NCBI RefSeq assembly: GCF_000819885.1
Contig: NZ_CDBO01000032.1
Location: forward strand, 1-44,619
Origin: Aeromonas fluvialis
GTDB lineage: Bacteria > Pseudomonadota > Gammaproteobacteria > Enterobacterales > Aeromonadaceae
Direction of reading: 5' to 3'
DNA length: 44,619 nucleotides
A model generated the notes under the pieces. The model saw only the letters and a list, made by a program, of their open reading frames with translations. It did not search any database and was not told the origin of the DNA. A program made the position numbers and the translations under genes. The stretch's first letter is position 1, and the number at the start of each line of letters is the position of its first letter. Below are positions 21,235 to 30,143 of the stretch, one piece after another.

Positions 21235-21235
21235 A

Positions 21236-21306
21236 AAGTTTAACTCCAAGAATTCATTCTGTAGTGAAGTTTTAATTCAATCTACTGACATTGGAGTTAA
21301 ACTTCA
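21236..21306. promoter_or_regulatory. nanE operator region with three NanR-like sites
   Basis: AAGTTTAACTCCA (21236-21248) and TGGAGTTAAACTT (21292-21304) are an exact 13-base inverted pair. Between them lies GAAGTTTTAATTCAA (21265-21279). All three resemble the palindrome before nanA. The first overlaps the nanE ribosome binding site. Probably bound by NanR; inferred from repetition in the three nan promoters. Confidence 0.7.
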
Positions 21307-21336
21307 AACAACAACACCAACAATGGAGATCTACGC

Positions 21337-21370
21337 CTCATTTTTTGCCTACCTTAGGCATAAAAATGAG
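21337..21370. other. Stem-loop downstream of nanR
   Basis: CTCATTTTT-GCCTA pairs with TAGGC-AAAAATGAG around a short loop, with small bulges. A second stem, AAGCGCC (21478-21484) with GGCGCTT (21498-21504), lies nearer the nanR stop. Neither has a clear T-tract after it on the minus strand, so a terminator role for nanR is only likely. Confidence 0.45.
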
Positions 21371-21540
21371 ATAGCGGTTGGATTTTTAGCCCAAAATGGA
21401 ACGTGAAACAGGCCAGAGAAAACAGCCAAAGAAGGGAAATACCAGACAACAGTAATAGCAGTTAGCTCGATGTCAGCAAGCGCCATAAACTTGCTTCGGC
21501 GCTTACTTACTACTGCATCACAACACTGTATCAGAGAGGC

Positions 21541-22413
21541 TCAAATATCCAGCGCACGTGTCGTACGCTGTTTCTTGTCAATTGAAGCACTTATATCGTC
21601 TTTAACCAGAAGGGTATAGAGCAAATCCAGTACATACAACTGCGCAATCTTGGTACCAATGGAGTCACCTTGCATCTGCCCTTGTCTGTTACCGTTCAAT
21701 AGCACCGCGTCAGCATACTCACAAAGAGTGGATTTCGGGTTATGGGTCAATGCAACCGTATAAGCGCCTGCCTCTTTGGCCAATCGTAACGCCTTGATGG
21801 TTTCCACCGAGGAGCCTGAATGACTGATCCCGATGGCAAGATCACAGGGCTGTAACAGTGTAGCTTTCATGTACATGAAGTGGTTATTGGTCAGCGCATC
21901 CACATTTAATCCGATCCTCATGAATTTATTTTTCGCCTCTTCTGCGGTGATCCCAGATGAGCCGACACCAAAAATGTAAATCCCGCGGGCCTCGCGGAGC
22001 TGGTTCGCCACAGTTTCCATTGTCTGAAAACTAAGTAGATTCAGCGTTTCCGACAGAACATTATGAATACCCTGCTGCAGCTTTTGCCCAATCAGCTCCA
22101 CGTTATCGTGCGGAGCAATATCAGTATCTAGAATCGAACGATCATTCTGATGCAAGGAAGAGAGCTCGATGGCCAAGTCCATCTTAAAATCCTGAAAACC
22201 TTTAAATCCGAGCAGACGGCAAAATCGGATAATCGTTGCGTCGCCAGCATCAACTTTATGTGACAACTCGGCAATTGAGAGCTTGGTCACCTCTTCAGCA
22301 TTCTGTTGCACAAAGTCGGCAATACGACGAGCAGATGGGGTCATGCTTTCAAGCATGCTTCCCATCATATCTAGTACTTTTCCTGTTTTTATTGGCAAGT
22401 GCTTGGCGACCAT
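21541..22413 (-). CDS. nanR: NanR, RpiR-family regulator of sialic acid genes
   Basis: The product (290 aa from this start) has an N-terminal RpiR helix-turn-helix (TPSARRIADFVQQN, LSIAELSHKVDAGDATIIRFCRLLGF in two parts) and a C-terminal SIS sugar-phosphate domain (IYIFGVGSSGITAEEA, AIGISHSGSSVETI). RpiR-type NanR proteins of Vibrio respond to ManNAc-6-P, which would be made by neighbouring genes. GGAG six bases before the ATG at 22413 supports this start; an ATG ten codons earlier (22443) lacks a good site. It is divergent from nanA with operator-like sites between them. Confidence 0.9.
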   Translation of the reverse strand: MVAKHLPIKTGKVLDMMGSMLESMTPSARRIADFVQQNAEEVTKLSIAELSHKVDAGDATIIRFCRLLGFKGFQDFKMDLAIELSSLHQNDRSILDTDIAPHDNVELIGQKLQQGIHNVLSETLNLLSFQTMETVANQLREARGIYIFGVGSSGITAEEAKNKFMRIGLNVDALTNNHFMYMKATLLQPCDLAIGISHSGSSVETIKALRLAKEAGAYTVALTHNPKSTLCEYADAVLLNGNRQGQMQGDSIGTKIAQLYVLDLLYTLLVKDDISASIDKKQRTTRALDI

Positions 22414-22474
22414 AAACTGCTCCACATCATCTACATAAGTCATTGATATTATTCTTACATTTCAAGCTGTTCTT

Positions 22475-22490
22475 GTGAAGTAAAGCTCCA
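22475..22490. promoter_or_regulatory. NanR-like operator before nanR
   Basis: GTGAAGTAAAGCTCCA keeps the half-sites TGAAGT and CTCCA seen in the other nan operators. It lies about 60 bases upstream of the nanR start used here and suggests autoregulation. Inferred. Confidence 0.6.
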
Positions 22491-22604
22491 ATGATAAGAA
22501 TGAGTTCGATCTCAATTTACCGCAAAACAACCTCGTGAAAGAGGGTGTTATCCCAATCACATTTTGTACATCTGCCTAGCTCTTTTGGCGAATAGTGATT
22601 GCAC

Positions 22605-22669
22605 GATGAAGTTTTACTCCATAACATCAAAACTCCAAATCAAAAAAATTATGTGAAGTTTTACTTCAC
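22605..22669. promoter_or_regulatory. nanA operator sites
   Basis: GATGAAGTTTTACTCC (22605-22620) and the perfect palindrome GTGAAGTTTTACTTCAC (22653-22669, 7-bp arms) lie 48 bases apart. The second ends just before the nanA ribosome binding site. A repressor on both would block nanA transcription. The match to sites before nanE and nanR points to NanR. Confidence 0.75.
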
Positions 22670-22682
22670 GGAGCTCTTAACG

Positions 22683-23582
22683 ATGGAAAAACTCTCTGGA
22701 CTGATTGCCGCCCCGCACACCCCGTTTGATGCCAACGGCAACGTGAACTTCGCCAACATCGACAAAATTGCCGCCCACCTGATCCGTGACGGTGTGCGTG
22801 GCGCCTATATATGCGGTACCACCGGCGAAGGGATCCACTGCTCGGTTGCAGAACGTAAAGCCATTGCCGAGCGTTGGGTCAGTGCAGCCCAAGGTCAACT
22901 GAAGTTGATTGTCCATACTGGTGCTCTGAGCATTGTCGATACGTTGGAGCTGACCCGCCACGCTGAAACCCTAGATATTTTTGCCACCTCGGTGATTGGC
23001 CCTTGCTTCTTCAAGCCAAGTTCACTGGATGACTTGGTCACCTACTGTGCAACCGTTGCGGCAGTTGCGCCGTCTAAAGGTTTCTACTACTACCACTCAG
23101 GAATGTCTGGTGTGAACTTCGACATGGAGCAGTTCCTAATCAAAGCCGATGCGCGTATTCCTAACCTGTCGGGCTTGAAGTTTAACAGCCCTGACTTGTA
23201 CGAATACCAACGTTGCCTACGCGCATGCGGCGGCAAGTTTGATATTCCATTCGGTGTAGATGAGCACTTACCTGGCGCCTTAGCTGTGGGTGCAACCAGT
23301 GCAGTAGGCAGTACCTATAACTACGCAGCGCCACACTTCCTGCAAATTATCGAAGACTACCAAAATGGCAATCACGACGCAGTTTACCGCGGTATGAATA
23401 GCGTGATCGAACTGATCCGCGTATTGGTGGAGTTTGGTGGTGTGGCCGCCGGAAAGGCTGCGATGGCTCTGCATGACATTGATGCCGGCGACCCACGACT
23501 GCCACTACGCGCACTGACCGTACAACAAAAAGAAATCGTTGCAGAAAGGATGCGTAACGCCAAGTTTTTACTTCAGCACTAA
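22683..23582 (+). CDS. nanA: N-acetylneuraminate lyase NanA
   Basis: The 299-aa TIM-barrel aldolase of the DapA/NAL family splits sialic acid into ManNAc and pyruvate. GTTGEG (45-50) binds the pyruvate carboxylate, the tyrosine of YYYHS (about Y137) is the catalytic acid-base, and K166 in SGLKFNS forms the Schiff base. The ATG at 22683 has GGAG upstream; the frame is open 28 codons earlier, but that part covers the operator palindrome. Divergent from nanR and from the nanE operon, ending before a terminator. Confidence 0.96.
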   Translation: MEKLSGLIAAPHTPFDANGNVNFANIDKIAAHLIRDGVRGAYICGTTGEGIHCSVAERKAIAERWVSAAQGQLKLIVHTGALSIVDTLELTRHAETLDIFATSVIGPCFFKPSSLDDLVTYCATVAAVAPSKGFYYYHSGMSGVNFDMEQFLIKADARIPNLSGLKFNSPDLYEYQRCLRACGGKFDIPFGVDEHLPGALAVGATSAVGSTYNYAAPHFLQIIEDYQNGNHDAVYRGMNSVIELIRVLVEFGGVAAGKAAMALHDIDAGDPRLPLRALTVQQKEIVAERMRNAKFLLQH

Positions 23583-23677
23583 GCAAACGCCCACAAAGAC
23601 TTAGGCGAACCCCACCAAAGGGCTATGATCACAATATTTGTCAATTAATAGCCCATAGTTCGATCCGTTGGGCATGT

Positions 23678-23715
23678 AAAAATCCGAACCAATCAATTGG
23701 TTTCGGATTTTTTAT
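23678..23715 (+). terminator. Terminator after nanA
   Basis: AAAAATCCGAACCAAT (23678-23693) pairs with ATTGGTTTCGGATTTTT with one bulged base and ends in TTTTTT. The A-run at the other side makes it usable in both directions. Confidence 0.85.
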
Positions 23716-23783
23716 GCATATCGTACAGACTCCCGACTTCCTTCATACCTGCAATGCAGTCTAGTTTGAGTCACTCGCTGAAT

Positions 23784-24125
23784 TTATTCCCCATGCCAAT
23801 CACGACGTGGCTTGGCCAAGGGGACTGTACTGGTCGACTTGCCAATCCACATCGCGACTTGCTTGAGCGTTATGGTCGGCTCAGCCGCCAGTTCCGCCAA
23901 GATGGCCTGCGGTGTTTTGACCCGCCTTTCTGCCTGCGTTTCAACCTTCGTTTCTACCCGCATTTTTTCCTGATGAGGTGATACTGCTGCTGGTTGAATC
24001 GCAATCGCTTGAGCCAGCGCATCGCGCTGCGCTTCCAGTAAAAAGAGGATGAACTCGGTACAATCACTGCGACTATCAGCCTGACTTAGCTGCCGATAAT
24101 AGTGCTCCTTCCGTGCCTTGATCAC
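23784..24125 (-). pseudogene. C-terminal remnant of a Fic-family protein
   Basis: The 113 codons include YYRQLSQADSRSDCTEFILFLLEA, which resembles the helix pair after the Fic catalytic core in many Fic/DUF4172-type proteins. A winged-helix-like tail, TPQAILAELAAEPTITLKQV then IGKSTSTV, follows. The Fic motif HxFx(D/E)GNG(R/K) is absent. A stop codon lies immediately before the first GTG in frame, so the N-terminal part is lost. The end also departs from the family. A decayed gene between two catabolic clusters; family call from partial similarity. Confidence 0.6.
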
Positions 24126-24275
24126 CGTCTACCATAAGCCCCCCATCCGATGGAGGATCTGGATAGCGGGAGATAATCGAATAACGAGACCTGATTGTCC
24201 CAGTTACCAGGCTAGGAAAGCTCTATCTACGGGTACTGGCTATCCCCGCGCTTACCAAAGGCCGCTTGCTGAGTC

Positions 24276-25157
24276 TCACGTTCCGTCGCAGGCTGGCAAA
24301 TCTGTTTCAGATCTGCCGCTATTGCTTTGTAGCCCTTCCAAGAATACAAACCTAATCCCGCATAACATGTCATGACCTGACGAGTGTCCATAATCCGCAA
24401 TATTCTTAATTGCGCTGACAACATCTTGTTCTCGGGCTGTCACCAGTTGCAGTAAACGCTCGCCATAATGGCCTGCTCCCCCCATTTTAAGCATCACGGC
24501 ACTGATCTCCGTTGTACGTGTTAGCAGAGGTAACAAAGCAGCAACAAACTCATCCCTACCTTGAAATGCCGTCCACTCCAAAGCAAACAGAATCCCAAGC
24601 AGAAAGTCATCACCGGAGGGCGTCAGGCCATGCCCATAACCAAGCAAAGGGGTGAGAACAGGACCCAGCTCCACCTTGGCGCCACCCAACCAATTTTGCA
24701 GGGCAGTTAATGGTGGAAGCAGATAGTCATGATCTTCCCCATGCCATTGGGACCAGAAACCACCAACAGGAGGGGCAAATGACAAGAAGTGATCCAGCGA
24801 AGGTAACAGACATGGCATGAGCCCCTGACCCGCGGTGAGGCGGGTCGACTGCCACTGACAATCGACAAGCCGGATCTTACTGTGAGGCCCCACCAGTGTA
24901 TTCTCGTGCCAAAGCCAGCGACTCCCCGGTTGCATGTCATCAGGTAAAAATTCTGTCGCCAGTTCCATCCCAGCAGGGGGCAAAGCCACGCCATTTATCA
25001 CCAAAGTCAGCCATTCACCTTGGTCCGATATAAAATTGCAACTGCGCTGAAAACGAGAGTGAACGATCAACACATCCTGCTTTGGCATCGCCAGGACACG
25101 CTGGCAACCACGAATGACCGAGAGAGAACGCTGTGACAAAAGGGGCTCCTTGAACAT
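24276..25157 (-). CDS. DUF2877 protein (YlbF/AllH-YahE-like)
   Basis: The 293-aa product has the two DUF2877 signatures: GLTPSGDDFLLGILFAL near residue 182 and GHSSGHDMLCGI near 262. In E. coli the relatives are YahE and YlbF (AllH), each encoded with FdrA-type and DUF1116 proteins that together form a carbamoyltransferase acting on oxalurate in the allantoin pathway. Here it is divergent from the FdrA operon rather than inside it, sharing a 234-base upstream region. The ATG at 25157 has no strong ribosome site; M24 is an alternative. A subunit role in the neighbouring system is inferred. Confidence 0.82.
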   Translation of the reverse strand: MFKEPLLSQRSLSVIRGCQRVLAMPKQDVLIVHSRFQRSCNFISDQGEWLTLVINGVALPPAGMELATEFLPDDMQPGSRWLWHENTLVGPHSKIRLVDCQWQSTRLTAGQGLMPCLLPSLDHFLSFAPPVGGFWSQWHGEDHDYLLPPLTALQNWLGGAKVELGPVLTPLLGYGHGLTPSGDDFLLGILFALEWTAFQGRDEFVAALLPLLTRTTEISAVMLKMGGAGHYGERLLQLVTAREQDVVSAIKNIADYGHSSGHDMLCGIRFVFLEGLQSNSGRSETDLPACDGT

Positions 25158-25391
25158 GGATTGGCGAGAGGGATCACAGTTCTATGATTTGCTTCACTGC
25201 CTGCTGAACCGACGGTCATGTGATACCGATATGGTGCAATCCCAGCAATGACCGGACTCTTAGCCATTGTGCCATCAGCATGAATTACCATCCCTCAAAT
25301 CTTTTGTCGGTTGTGCTCAATTTCTTTCTGCGCACCCCCTCAACGCCCTCCATAGACTGGCCATGAATCATCCACCTCGTAGGAGAACACA
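25158..25391. promoter_or_regulatory. Divergent upstream region, DUF2877 gene and hydrolase operon
   Basis: The 234 bases between divergent starts must hold both promoters. I could not assign -10/-35 boxes or a LysR-type operator with confidence. AGGAG (25381-25385) serves the hydrolase start. Confidence 0.4.
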
Positions 25392-26057
25392 ATGAACAAG
25401 CGTATCAGTGCACAGCCCTTCGATTTCACCTTCGACCCGGCAACCACCGCCCTCATCGTGATCGACATGCAGCGTGATTTCGTCGAACCGAATGGATTTG
25501 GTCATGCCCTCGGTAACGATGTTTCCCTCGTGCGCCGGGCCATCGAACCCTGCCGCAAGGTGCTGGATGCGGCTCGAGCCAAAGGCATGTTGGTCATTCA
25601 TACACGTGAAGGTCATCGTCCGGATCTGACCGACTGTCTGCCGGCCAAGCTGGTCCGCGGCGGCAAGCGTTTCATCGGGGAGCAAGGCGCCATGGGCCGG
25701 ATCCTGGTGCAAGGTGAAGCGGGCCACGACATCATCCCCGAGCTCTATCCCATCGCTGGCGAACCGGTGATCGACAAGCCTGGCAAGGGGGCTTTTTACT
25801 CCACCGACCTGCACCTGATCTTGCAAGCCCGCGGCATTCGCTCCCTCATCATCTGCGGCGTTACCACCGAGGTCTGCGTGCAGACCACCGCTCGTGAAGC
25901 CAACGACCGTGGCTATGAGTTGGTGATCCCGGCAGATTGTTGCGCGTCCTACTTCCCCGAATTCCACCGGGTCACCCTCGAGATGATCCAGGCCCAGGGC
26001 GCTATTGTCGGCTGGGTTAGCGACGCCGAACAACTGGTCGCAGCCCTAAAAGACTGA
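25392..26057 (+). CDS. Cysteine hydrolase, isochorismatase superfamily (biuret/ureidoacrylate amidohydrolase-like)
   Basis: The 221-aa product has the superfamily triad: D25 in VIDMQRDF, K129 in [13 protein letters not shown] and C162 in [11 protein letters not shown] with a preceding cis-peptide-like region. The [12 protein letters not shown] block is like biuret and ureidoacrylate amidohydrolases, which cut carbamoyl amide bonds. Exact substrate is not readable from sequence. It is the first gene of the plus-strand operon with FdrA, DUF1116 and carbamate kinase, so a ureide substrate is likely. AGGAG precedes the ATG. A stem-loop (26061-26079) follows. Confidence 0.88.
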   Translation: MNKRISAQPFDFTFDPATTALIVIDMQRDFVEPNGFGHALGNDVSLVRRAIEPCRKVLDAARAKGMLVIHTREGHRPDLTDCLPAKLVRGGKRFIGEQGAMGRILVQGEAGHDIIPELYPIAGEPVIDKPGKGAFYSTDLHLILQARGIRSLIICGVTTEVCVQTTAREANDRGYELVIPADCCASYFPEFHRVTLEMIQAQGAIVGWVSDAEQLVAALKD

Positions 26058-26060
26058 TTC

Positions 26061-26079
26061 TTGGGGCCTATCGCCCCAA
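26061..26079 (+). other. Intercistronic stem-loop after the hydrolase gene
   Basis: TTGGGGC (26061-26067) and GCCCCAA (26073-26079) form a 7-bp stem with a 5-nt loop and no T-tract. It may tune expression of the following genes or stabilise the first cistron. Confidence 0.55.
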
Positions 26080-26152
26080 CCTTCAACTGACTGACAGAAG
26101 GCCCGTGATCGGGTCAGGGTCTTCTGCACCCGTTTACTACGGAAACGCTGAC

Positions 26153-27700
26153 ATGTTGCACTACAAAATCTATTCAAATCTCTACAAGGACTCTGTCTCG
26201 CTGATGCAAGTATCCTCCCGCCTAAGCGGGCTGGAGGGTGTGCGTCAAGCCTCCGTCGCCATGGCGACCGATGCCAATCTCGATCGGATGCGCGATGCGG
26301 GAATGGCGATTTCCGTGGCGGCCAAACCCAGCGATCTGCTGATCGCCTTGCTGGCCGATGAAGATGTTGGCGAGAAGGCGCTGGCACTGGCCGACGAGCT
26401 GCTGCGCCCGGCAGCGGTTGACGACACCCCTGGCGCGGTCGGCCAGCGACCTGCCACCTCTCTGGCCATGGGCAAGGAGCGTAACCACGATGCCAACCTC
26501 GCCCTCATCTCGGTACCCGGTCGTTACGCTGCCGCCGAAGCCCTCAAGGCATTGCACCTTGGTATGAACGTGATGCTGTTTTCCGATAACGTGCCCGAAG
26601 CACAAGAGCTTGTCATCAAGGAGTTTGCCTTCCGTCAAGACCTGCTGGTGATGGGTCCCGACTGCGGCACCGCTATCGTCAATGGCATGCCGCTGGGGTT
26701 TGCCAACGTGGTACGCCGAGGCTCCATCGGCCTGGTAGCCGCGTCCGGTACAGGCCTGCAAGAAGTGAGCTGCCGCATTCATCATCTGGGCGAAGGTGTA
26801 TCCCAGGCGCTCGGCACCGGCGGGCGCGACCTGCATGAAGAGATCGGTGGCCTGAGCATGCAACAAGCGCTCCGGATGCTGGCCGCCGATCCAGGCACCC
26901 GCCTTATCGTCCTGATCTCCAAACCGCCCTCAGAAGCCGTGAGCCAACAGGTGCTGACCCTGGCCCGTGAGTGCGGCAAGCCGGTTGTGGTGCATTTCCT
27001 TGGCGCCGACTGCGCCGCATTGGCAGCACAAGGCGTCCTCCCCGCTACCAGCCTGCAACATGCAGCTGATATGGCTGTGGCCTCCCTGCGTGGTGAGGAA
27101 CTGCCCCCCCCTGCCTGCCTTGATGATGCGGCCCTTGAGAAAGCGCAAAGTACCCTTGGTGCCATGGCACAAGGTCAGCGGGATATTCGCGGCATCTTTG
27201 CCGGCGGCACCTTCTGCTACGAAGCACAGCTTGCCCTCATCGCTGCCGGTCTCGAGTGCGAATCCAACGCGCCGGTTAAAGGCGCAAGAGCGCTGCAAGA
27301 CCCCGCCCGTGGTTATGGCCACAGCTTGGTGGACATGGGTGATGACGAGTTCACCCAAGGCCGCCCTCACCCCATGATCGACCCTACCCTGCGCAACGCA
27401 CGTCTGTTGCAGGAGGCCACCGATCCCACTACCGCCATCTTGCTCTTTGATGTGGTACTGGGCTATGGCGCGAGCCTCGATCCTACTGGCGAATTACTCG
27501 TCACGCTGGCGCATGCGCGCCACAAGGCTGGGCAGGCAGGCCGCCAGCTCATCACCATCGCCCACGTCTGCGGCACCGAACTCGATCCCCAACCTCGCCA
27601 ACAGCAGATCGATCGTCTGCGCGAGGCGGGTGTGCTGATCGCCCAAAGCAACATGCAAGCCGCCCAGCTTGCCGCCCGACTGGCCCTGCAACTGAAGTGA
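26153..27700 (+). CDS. fdrA: FdrA/YahF-family carbamoyltransferase subunit
   Basis: The 515-aa product aligns with E. coli YahF (same length) and FdrA (AllF) throughout. It starts YSNLYKDSVSLMQVSSRLSG, then LMFSDNVPEAQE, LVMGPDCGTAI, GASGTG-like AASGTGLQEV, GGRDL, SKPPSEAV and GRPHPMIDPTLRN. The fold is that of succinyl-CoA synthetase alpha-like proteins, with nucleotide-binding glycine loops and the GPDCGT block. FdrA is part of the enzyme that phosphorolyses oxalurate to oxamate and carbamoyl phosphate. The ATG at 26153 is used; an upstream open part to 26105 lacks support. Next gene overlaps or nearly abuts. Confidence 0.92.
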   Translation: MLHYKIYSNLYKDSVSLMQVSSRLSGLEGVRQASVAMATDANLDRMRDAGMAISVAAKPSDLLIALLADEDVGEKALALADELLRPAAVDDTPGAVGQRPATSLAMGKERNHDANLALISVPGRYAAAEALKALHLGMNVMLFSDNVPEAQELVIKEFAFRQDLLVMGPDCGTAIVNGMPLGFANVVRRGSIGLVAASGTGLQEVSCRIHHLGEGVSQALGTGGRDLHEEIGGLSMQQALRMLAADPGTRLIVLISKPPSEAVSQQVLTLARECGKPVVVHFLGADCAALAAQGVLPATSLQHAADMAVASLRGEELPPPACLDDAALEKAQSTLGAMAQGQRDIRGIFAGGTFCYEAQLALIAAGLECESNAPVKGARALQDPARGYGHSLVDMGDDEFTQGRPHPMIDPTLRNARLLQEATDPTTAILLFDVVLGYGASLDPTGELLVTLAHARHKAGQAGRQLITIAHVCGTELDPQPRQQQIDRLREAGVLIAQSNMQAAQLAARLALQLK

Positions 27701-27708
27701 GAACCAAG

Positions 27709-29121
27709 ATGAGCATTCAATCCGCCAACTCCCTGTTTCAACAACCGCTCCGGGTTCTGGGGCTGGGCCTGCAGAGCTTTTCTGACAACCTGACCGACGC
27801 TGGTGGCCAAGTATTGCATCTGGCCTGGCAGCCGGTCGCAGAAGGGGATGATGCCGCCAACTGGACGCTGGCCACCCTACTGGAAGATCCGCGTATTAAG
27901 GCTGCCAACGAGCAGGCCATGCAACGCTACCTCGAAGCCCAACCCACCTTGATCGGTGTGAGCGTTGCCAGCCGCGAAATATCAGCCCTGAATGGCAAAC
28001 ACCGCATCCTGCACGCGGGTCCTCCAATCGATTGGAGCGACATGTGCGGCCCAATGCAGGGCGCCATCGCAGGAGCCATCGTGTTCGAAGGCTGGGCTAA
28101 GGATGTTGACAGCGCCATGGACATGGCTGCACGGGGTGATATAGCACTCGAGCCCTGCCACCACTATCAGGCCGTCGGTCCCATGTCCGGCATCATCAGC
28201 CCTTCTATGCCTATCTGGGTGGTAGAGAATCGTGCCCACGGCAACCGTGCGTTTTGCAACTTCAATGAAGGACTCGGAAAGGTCCTGCGTTTTGGTGCCA
28301 ACAGTGATGAGGTGCTGAACCGCCTGCGCTGGATGGGGGGCGTACTGGCCCCGACCTTGGCCGCGGCTCTCGAACAATGCGGCGCAATTGAACTCAAGCC
28401 TCTTATTGCCCAAGCCTTGCATATGGGTGACGAGTGCCATAACCGTAATGCCGCAGCCAGCGGCCTGCTGTTCAAGCGGCTTGCTCCGACCCTCGCCAGA
28501 CTTGAGCATGGCCCCGAGGTGCTGGAGTTCATCGCTGCCAACGATCACTTCTTCCTCAACCTCTCGATGGCCGCCTGCAAAGTGATGCTCGATGCGGCGC
28601 ATGGCGTGCCTCACAGCACCATGGTGACCGTGATGGCCCGCAACGGAGTCAACTTCGGCATCCGCCTCTCCGGCACTGGCGATCGCTGGTTCCAAGCTCC
28701 GGCCAACCCGGTAAACGGCCTCTTCTTCCCCGGCTACGGCGTCGATGACGCGGCCGCCGACCTCGGCGATTCCGCCATTACCGAAACGGCAGGGATCGGC
28801 GGGTTCGCCATGGCCGCTTCACCTGCCATCGTCAAGTTTGTTGGCGGTACCCCGGCTGATGCCATCGGTCACAGCATGGCGATGCAGCAAATCACGCTGA
28901 CCCAACATCCAGCATTTACCCTGCCTGCACTCAACTTTGCCGGTTCTGCAGCCTGTATCGATGCCCGCAAGGTTGTAGATCGCAACATCCTGCCTGTCAT
29001 CAACACCGGTATCGCTCACAAGCAGGCTGGCGTTGGCCAGATTGGCGCGGGGATCACGACTGCCCCGCTAGCCTGCTTTATCAGCGCTCTCTCGGCCATC
29101 GCCGGCAATCTGGAGGAATAA
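27709..29121 (+). CDS. DUF1116 protein (YahG/YlbE-like carbamoyltransferase subunit)
   Basis: The 470-aa product is close in length to E. coli YahG. Conserved parts include HAGPPIDWSDMCGPMQGA, GPMSGIISPSMP, GLGKVLRFGA, HMGDECHNRN, ANDHFFLNLSMAA and GTGDRWFQAPANPV. This family pairs with FdrA proteins as the other large subunit, and the His/Asp-rich HMGDECHNRN block is a likely active-site part. The ATG at 27709 follows the FdrA stop by eight bases; a GTG at 27697 overlapping that stop is an alternative. Soluble, no signal peptide. Confidence 0.9.
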   Translation: MSIQSANSLFQQPLRVLGLGLQSFSDNLTDAGGQVLHLAWQPVAEGDDAANWTLATLLEDPRIKAANEQAMQRYLEAQPTLIGVSVASREISALNGKHRILHAGPPIDWSDMCGPMQGAIAGAIVFEGWAKDVDSAMDMAARGDIALEPCHHYQAVGPMSGIISPSMPIWVVENRAHGNRAFCNFNEGLGKVLRFGANSDEVLNRLRWMGGVLAPTLAAALEQCGAIELKPLIAQALHMGDECHNRNAAASGLLFKRLAPTLARLEHGPEVLEFIAANDHFFLNLSMAACKVMLDAAHGVPHSTMVTVMARNGVNFGIRLSGTGDRWFQAPANPVNGLFFPGYGVDDAAADLGDSAITETAGIGGFAMAASPAIVKFVGGTPADAIGHSMAMQQITLTQHPAFTLPALNFAGSAACIDARKVVDRNILPVINTGIAHKQAGVGQIGAGITTAPLACFISALSAIAGNLEE

Positions 29122-29123
29122 GC

Positions 29124-30080
29124 ATGCAGAAGAAGAAACTTGCGGTCGTTGCTGTTGGCGGCAATGCCCTGATCCGAAGCAATGACGAAGTGTCACTCGA
29201 CCAGCAATACGATGCGGTAGTCGAAACAGCACGCCATGTGGCGGACCTGATTGCTGCGGGCTGGCAGGTGGTGTTGACCCACGGCAATGGGCCACAGGTG
29301 GGCTTTATCCTGCGCCGAAGCGAGCTGGCCAGTGCGCAAGTGCCGACCGTGCCGCTCGAGTACGCCGTTGGCGATACCCAGGGCGCTATTGGTTTTATGT
29401 TCCAAAACGCCCTCGGTAACGAGCTGCAGCGCCGCGGACTGGCACACACCAAGGTCATCGCGCTGGTCACCCAAACCCTGATCGATCGTTGTGACCCGGC
29501 CTTTGCTCATCCCGACAAACCCATCGGGGCGCACATGAGCCAACCGATCGCCGAACAGCTAGCCGCAGAGCAGGGCTGGCAGATTGCCGAAGATGCCGGG
29601 CGCGGCTGGCGACGAGTGGTCGCCTCCCCGGCACCACTTGGCATCGTCGAGACTCCCACCATACGAGCCCTACTCGAGCAAGATGCGCTTGTCATTGCCT
29701 GTGGCGGTGGCGGCATTCCTGTCGTTAGGGAAAACGACGGTTCCCTGCAGGCAGCACAAGCGGTCATCGACAAAGACCGCGCCTCTGCCCTGCTCGCTAT
29801 CGAGCTGCAAGCCGACATGCTGTTAATCCCGACCGGTGTCGAACAGGTTGCCATCCATTTCGGAACACCAGAACAACGTTGGCTCGAGACCCTGAACCTT
29901 GCAGAGGCAACTCAACTGCTGGCCGACGGCCACTTCGGTGCCGGCAGCATGGGGCCCAAGGTAGAAGCCATGTTGAGCTACCTCAAGGGATGTCCTGATG
30001 GGGTGGGTCTTATCACTAATCCGCCTTCCATGGGCAAGGCTGTGCTTGGCCAAGCCGGAACCCGTTTTCTGGGTCACTGA
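29124..30080 (+). CDS. Carbamate kinase (YahI/ArcC-like)
   Basis: The 318-aa amino-acid-kinase-fold protein shows AVGGNALI near the start, LTHGNGPQVG, IACGGGGIPV, VIDKDRASALLA and GSMGPKVEA. All are carbamate kinase signatures. It makes ATP and carbamate from carbamoyl phosphate and ADP, so it is the energy-recovering step for carbamoyl phosphate made by the FdrA/DUF1116 enzyme. AGGA sits before the ATG two bases after the DUF1116 stop. No arginine deiminase genes are nearby, so a role in arginine fermentation is unlikely. Confidence 0.95.
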   Translation: MQKKKLAVVAVGGNALIRSNDEVSLDQQYDAVVETARHVADLIAAGWQVVLTHGNGPQVGFILRRSELASAQVPTVPLEYAVGDTQGAIGFMFQNALGNELQRRGLAHTKVIALVTQTLIDRCDPAFAHPDKPIGAHMSQPIAEQLAAEQGWQIAEDAGRGWRRVVASPAPLGIVETPTIRALLEQDALVIACGGGGIPVVRENDGSLQAAQAVIDKDRASALLAIELQADMLLIPTGVEQVAIHFGTPEQRWLETLNLAEATQLLADGHFGAGSMGPKVEAMLSYLKGCPDGVGLITNPPSMGKAVLGQAGTRFLGH

Positions 30081-30085
30081 TGACA

Positions 30086-30106
30086 AGCGGGGCTGGGTGC
30101 CCCGCT
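30086..30106 (+). other. Stem-loop after the carbamate kinase gene
   Basis: AGCGGGGC (30086-30093) and GCCCCGCT (30099-30106) form a perfect 8-bp GC-rich stem with a 5-nt loop but no T-tract. It probably separates expression of the two halves of the operon without ending it. Confidence 0.55.
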
Positions 30107-30143
30107 GCAAGAAACACATCACCACGTTATTTAAGGAGTACTC

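Noticed and set aside
22599..22682. NanA extension of 28 codons
   Set aside because: This part is AT-rich and contains the operator palindrome; the ATG at 22683 has a ribosome site and gives the usual family N-terminus.
26153..29121. Succinyl-CoA synthetase-type acyl-CoA function for the FdrA protein
   Set aside because: The fold is shared, but the neighbouring DUF1116, DUF2877 and carbamate kinase genes point to carbamoyl transfer.
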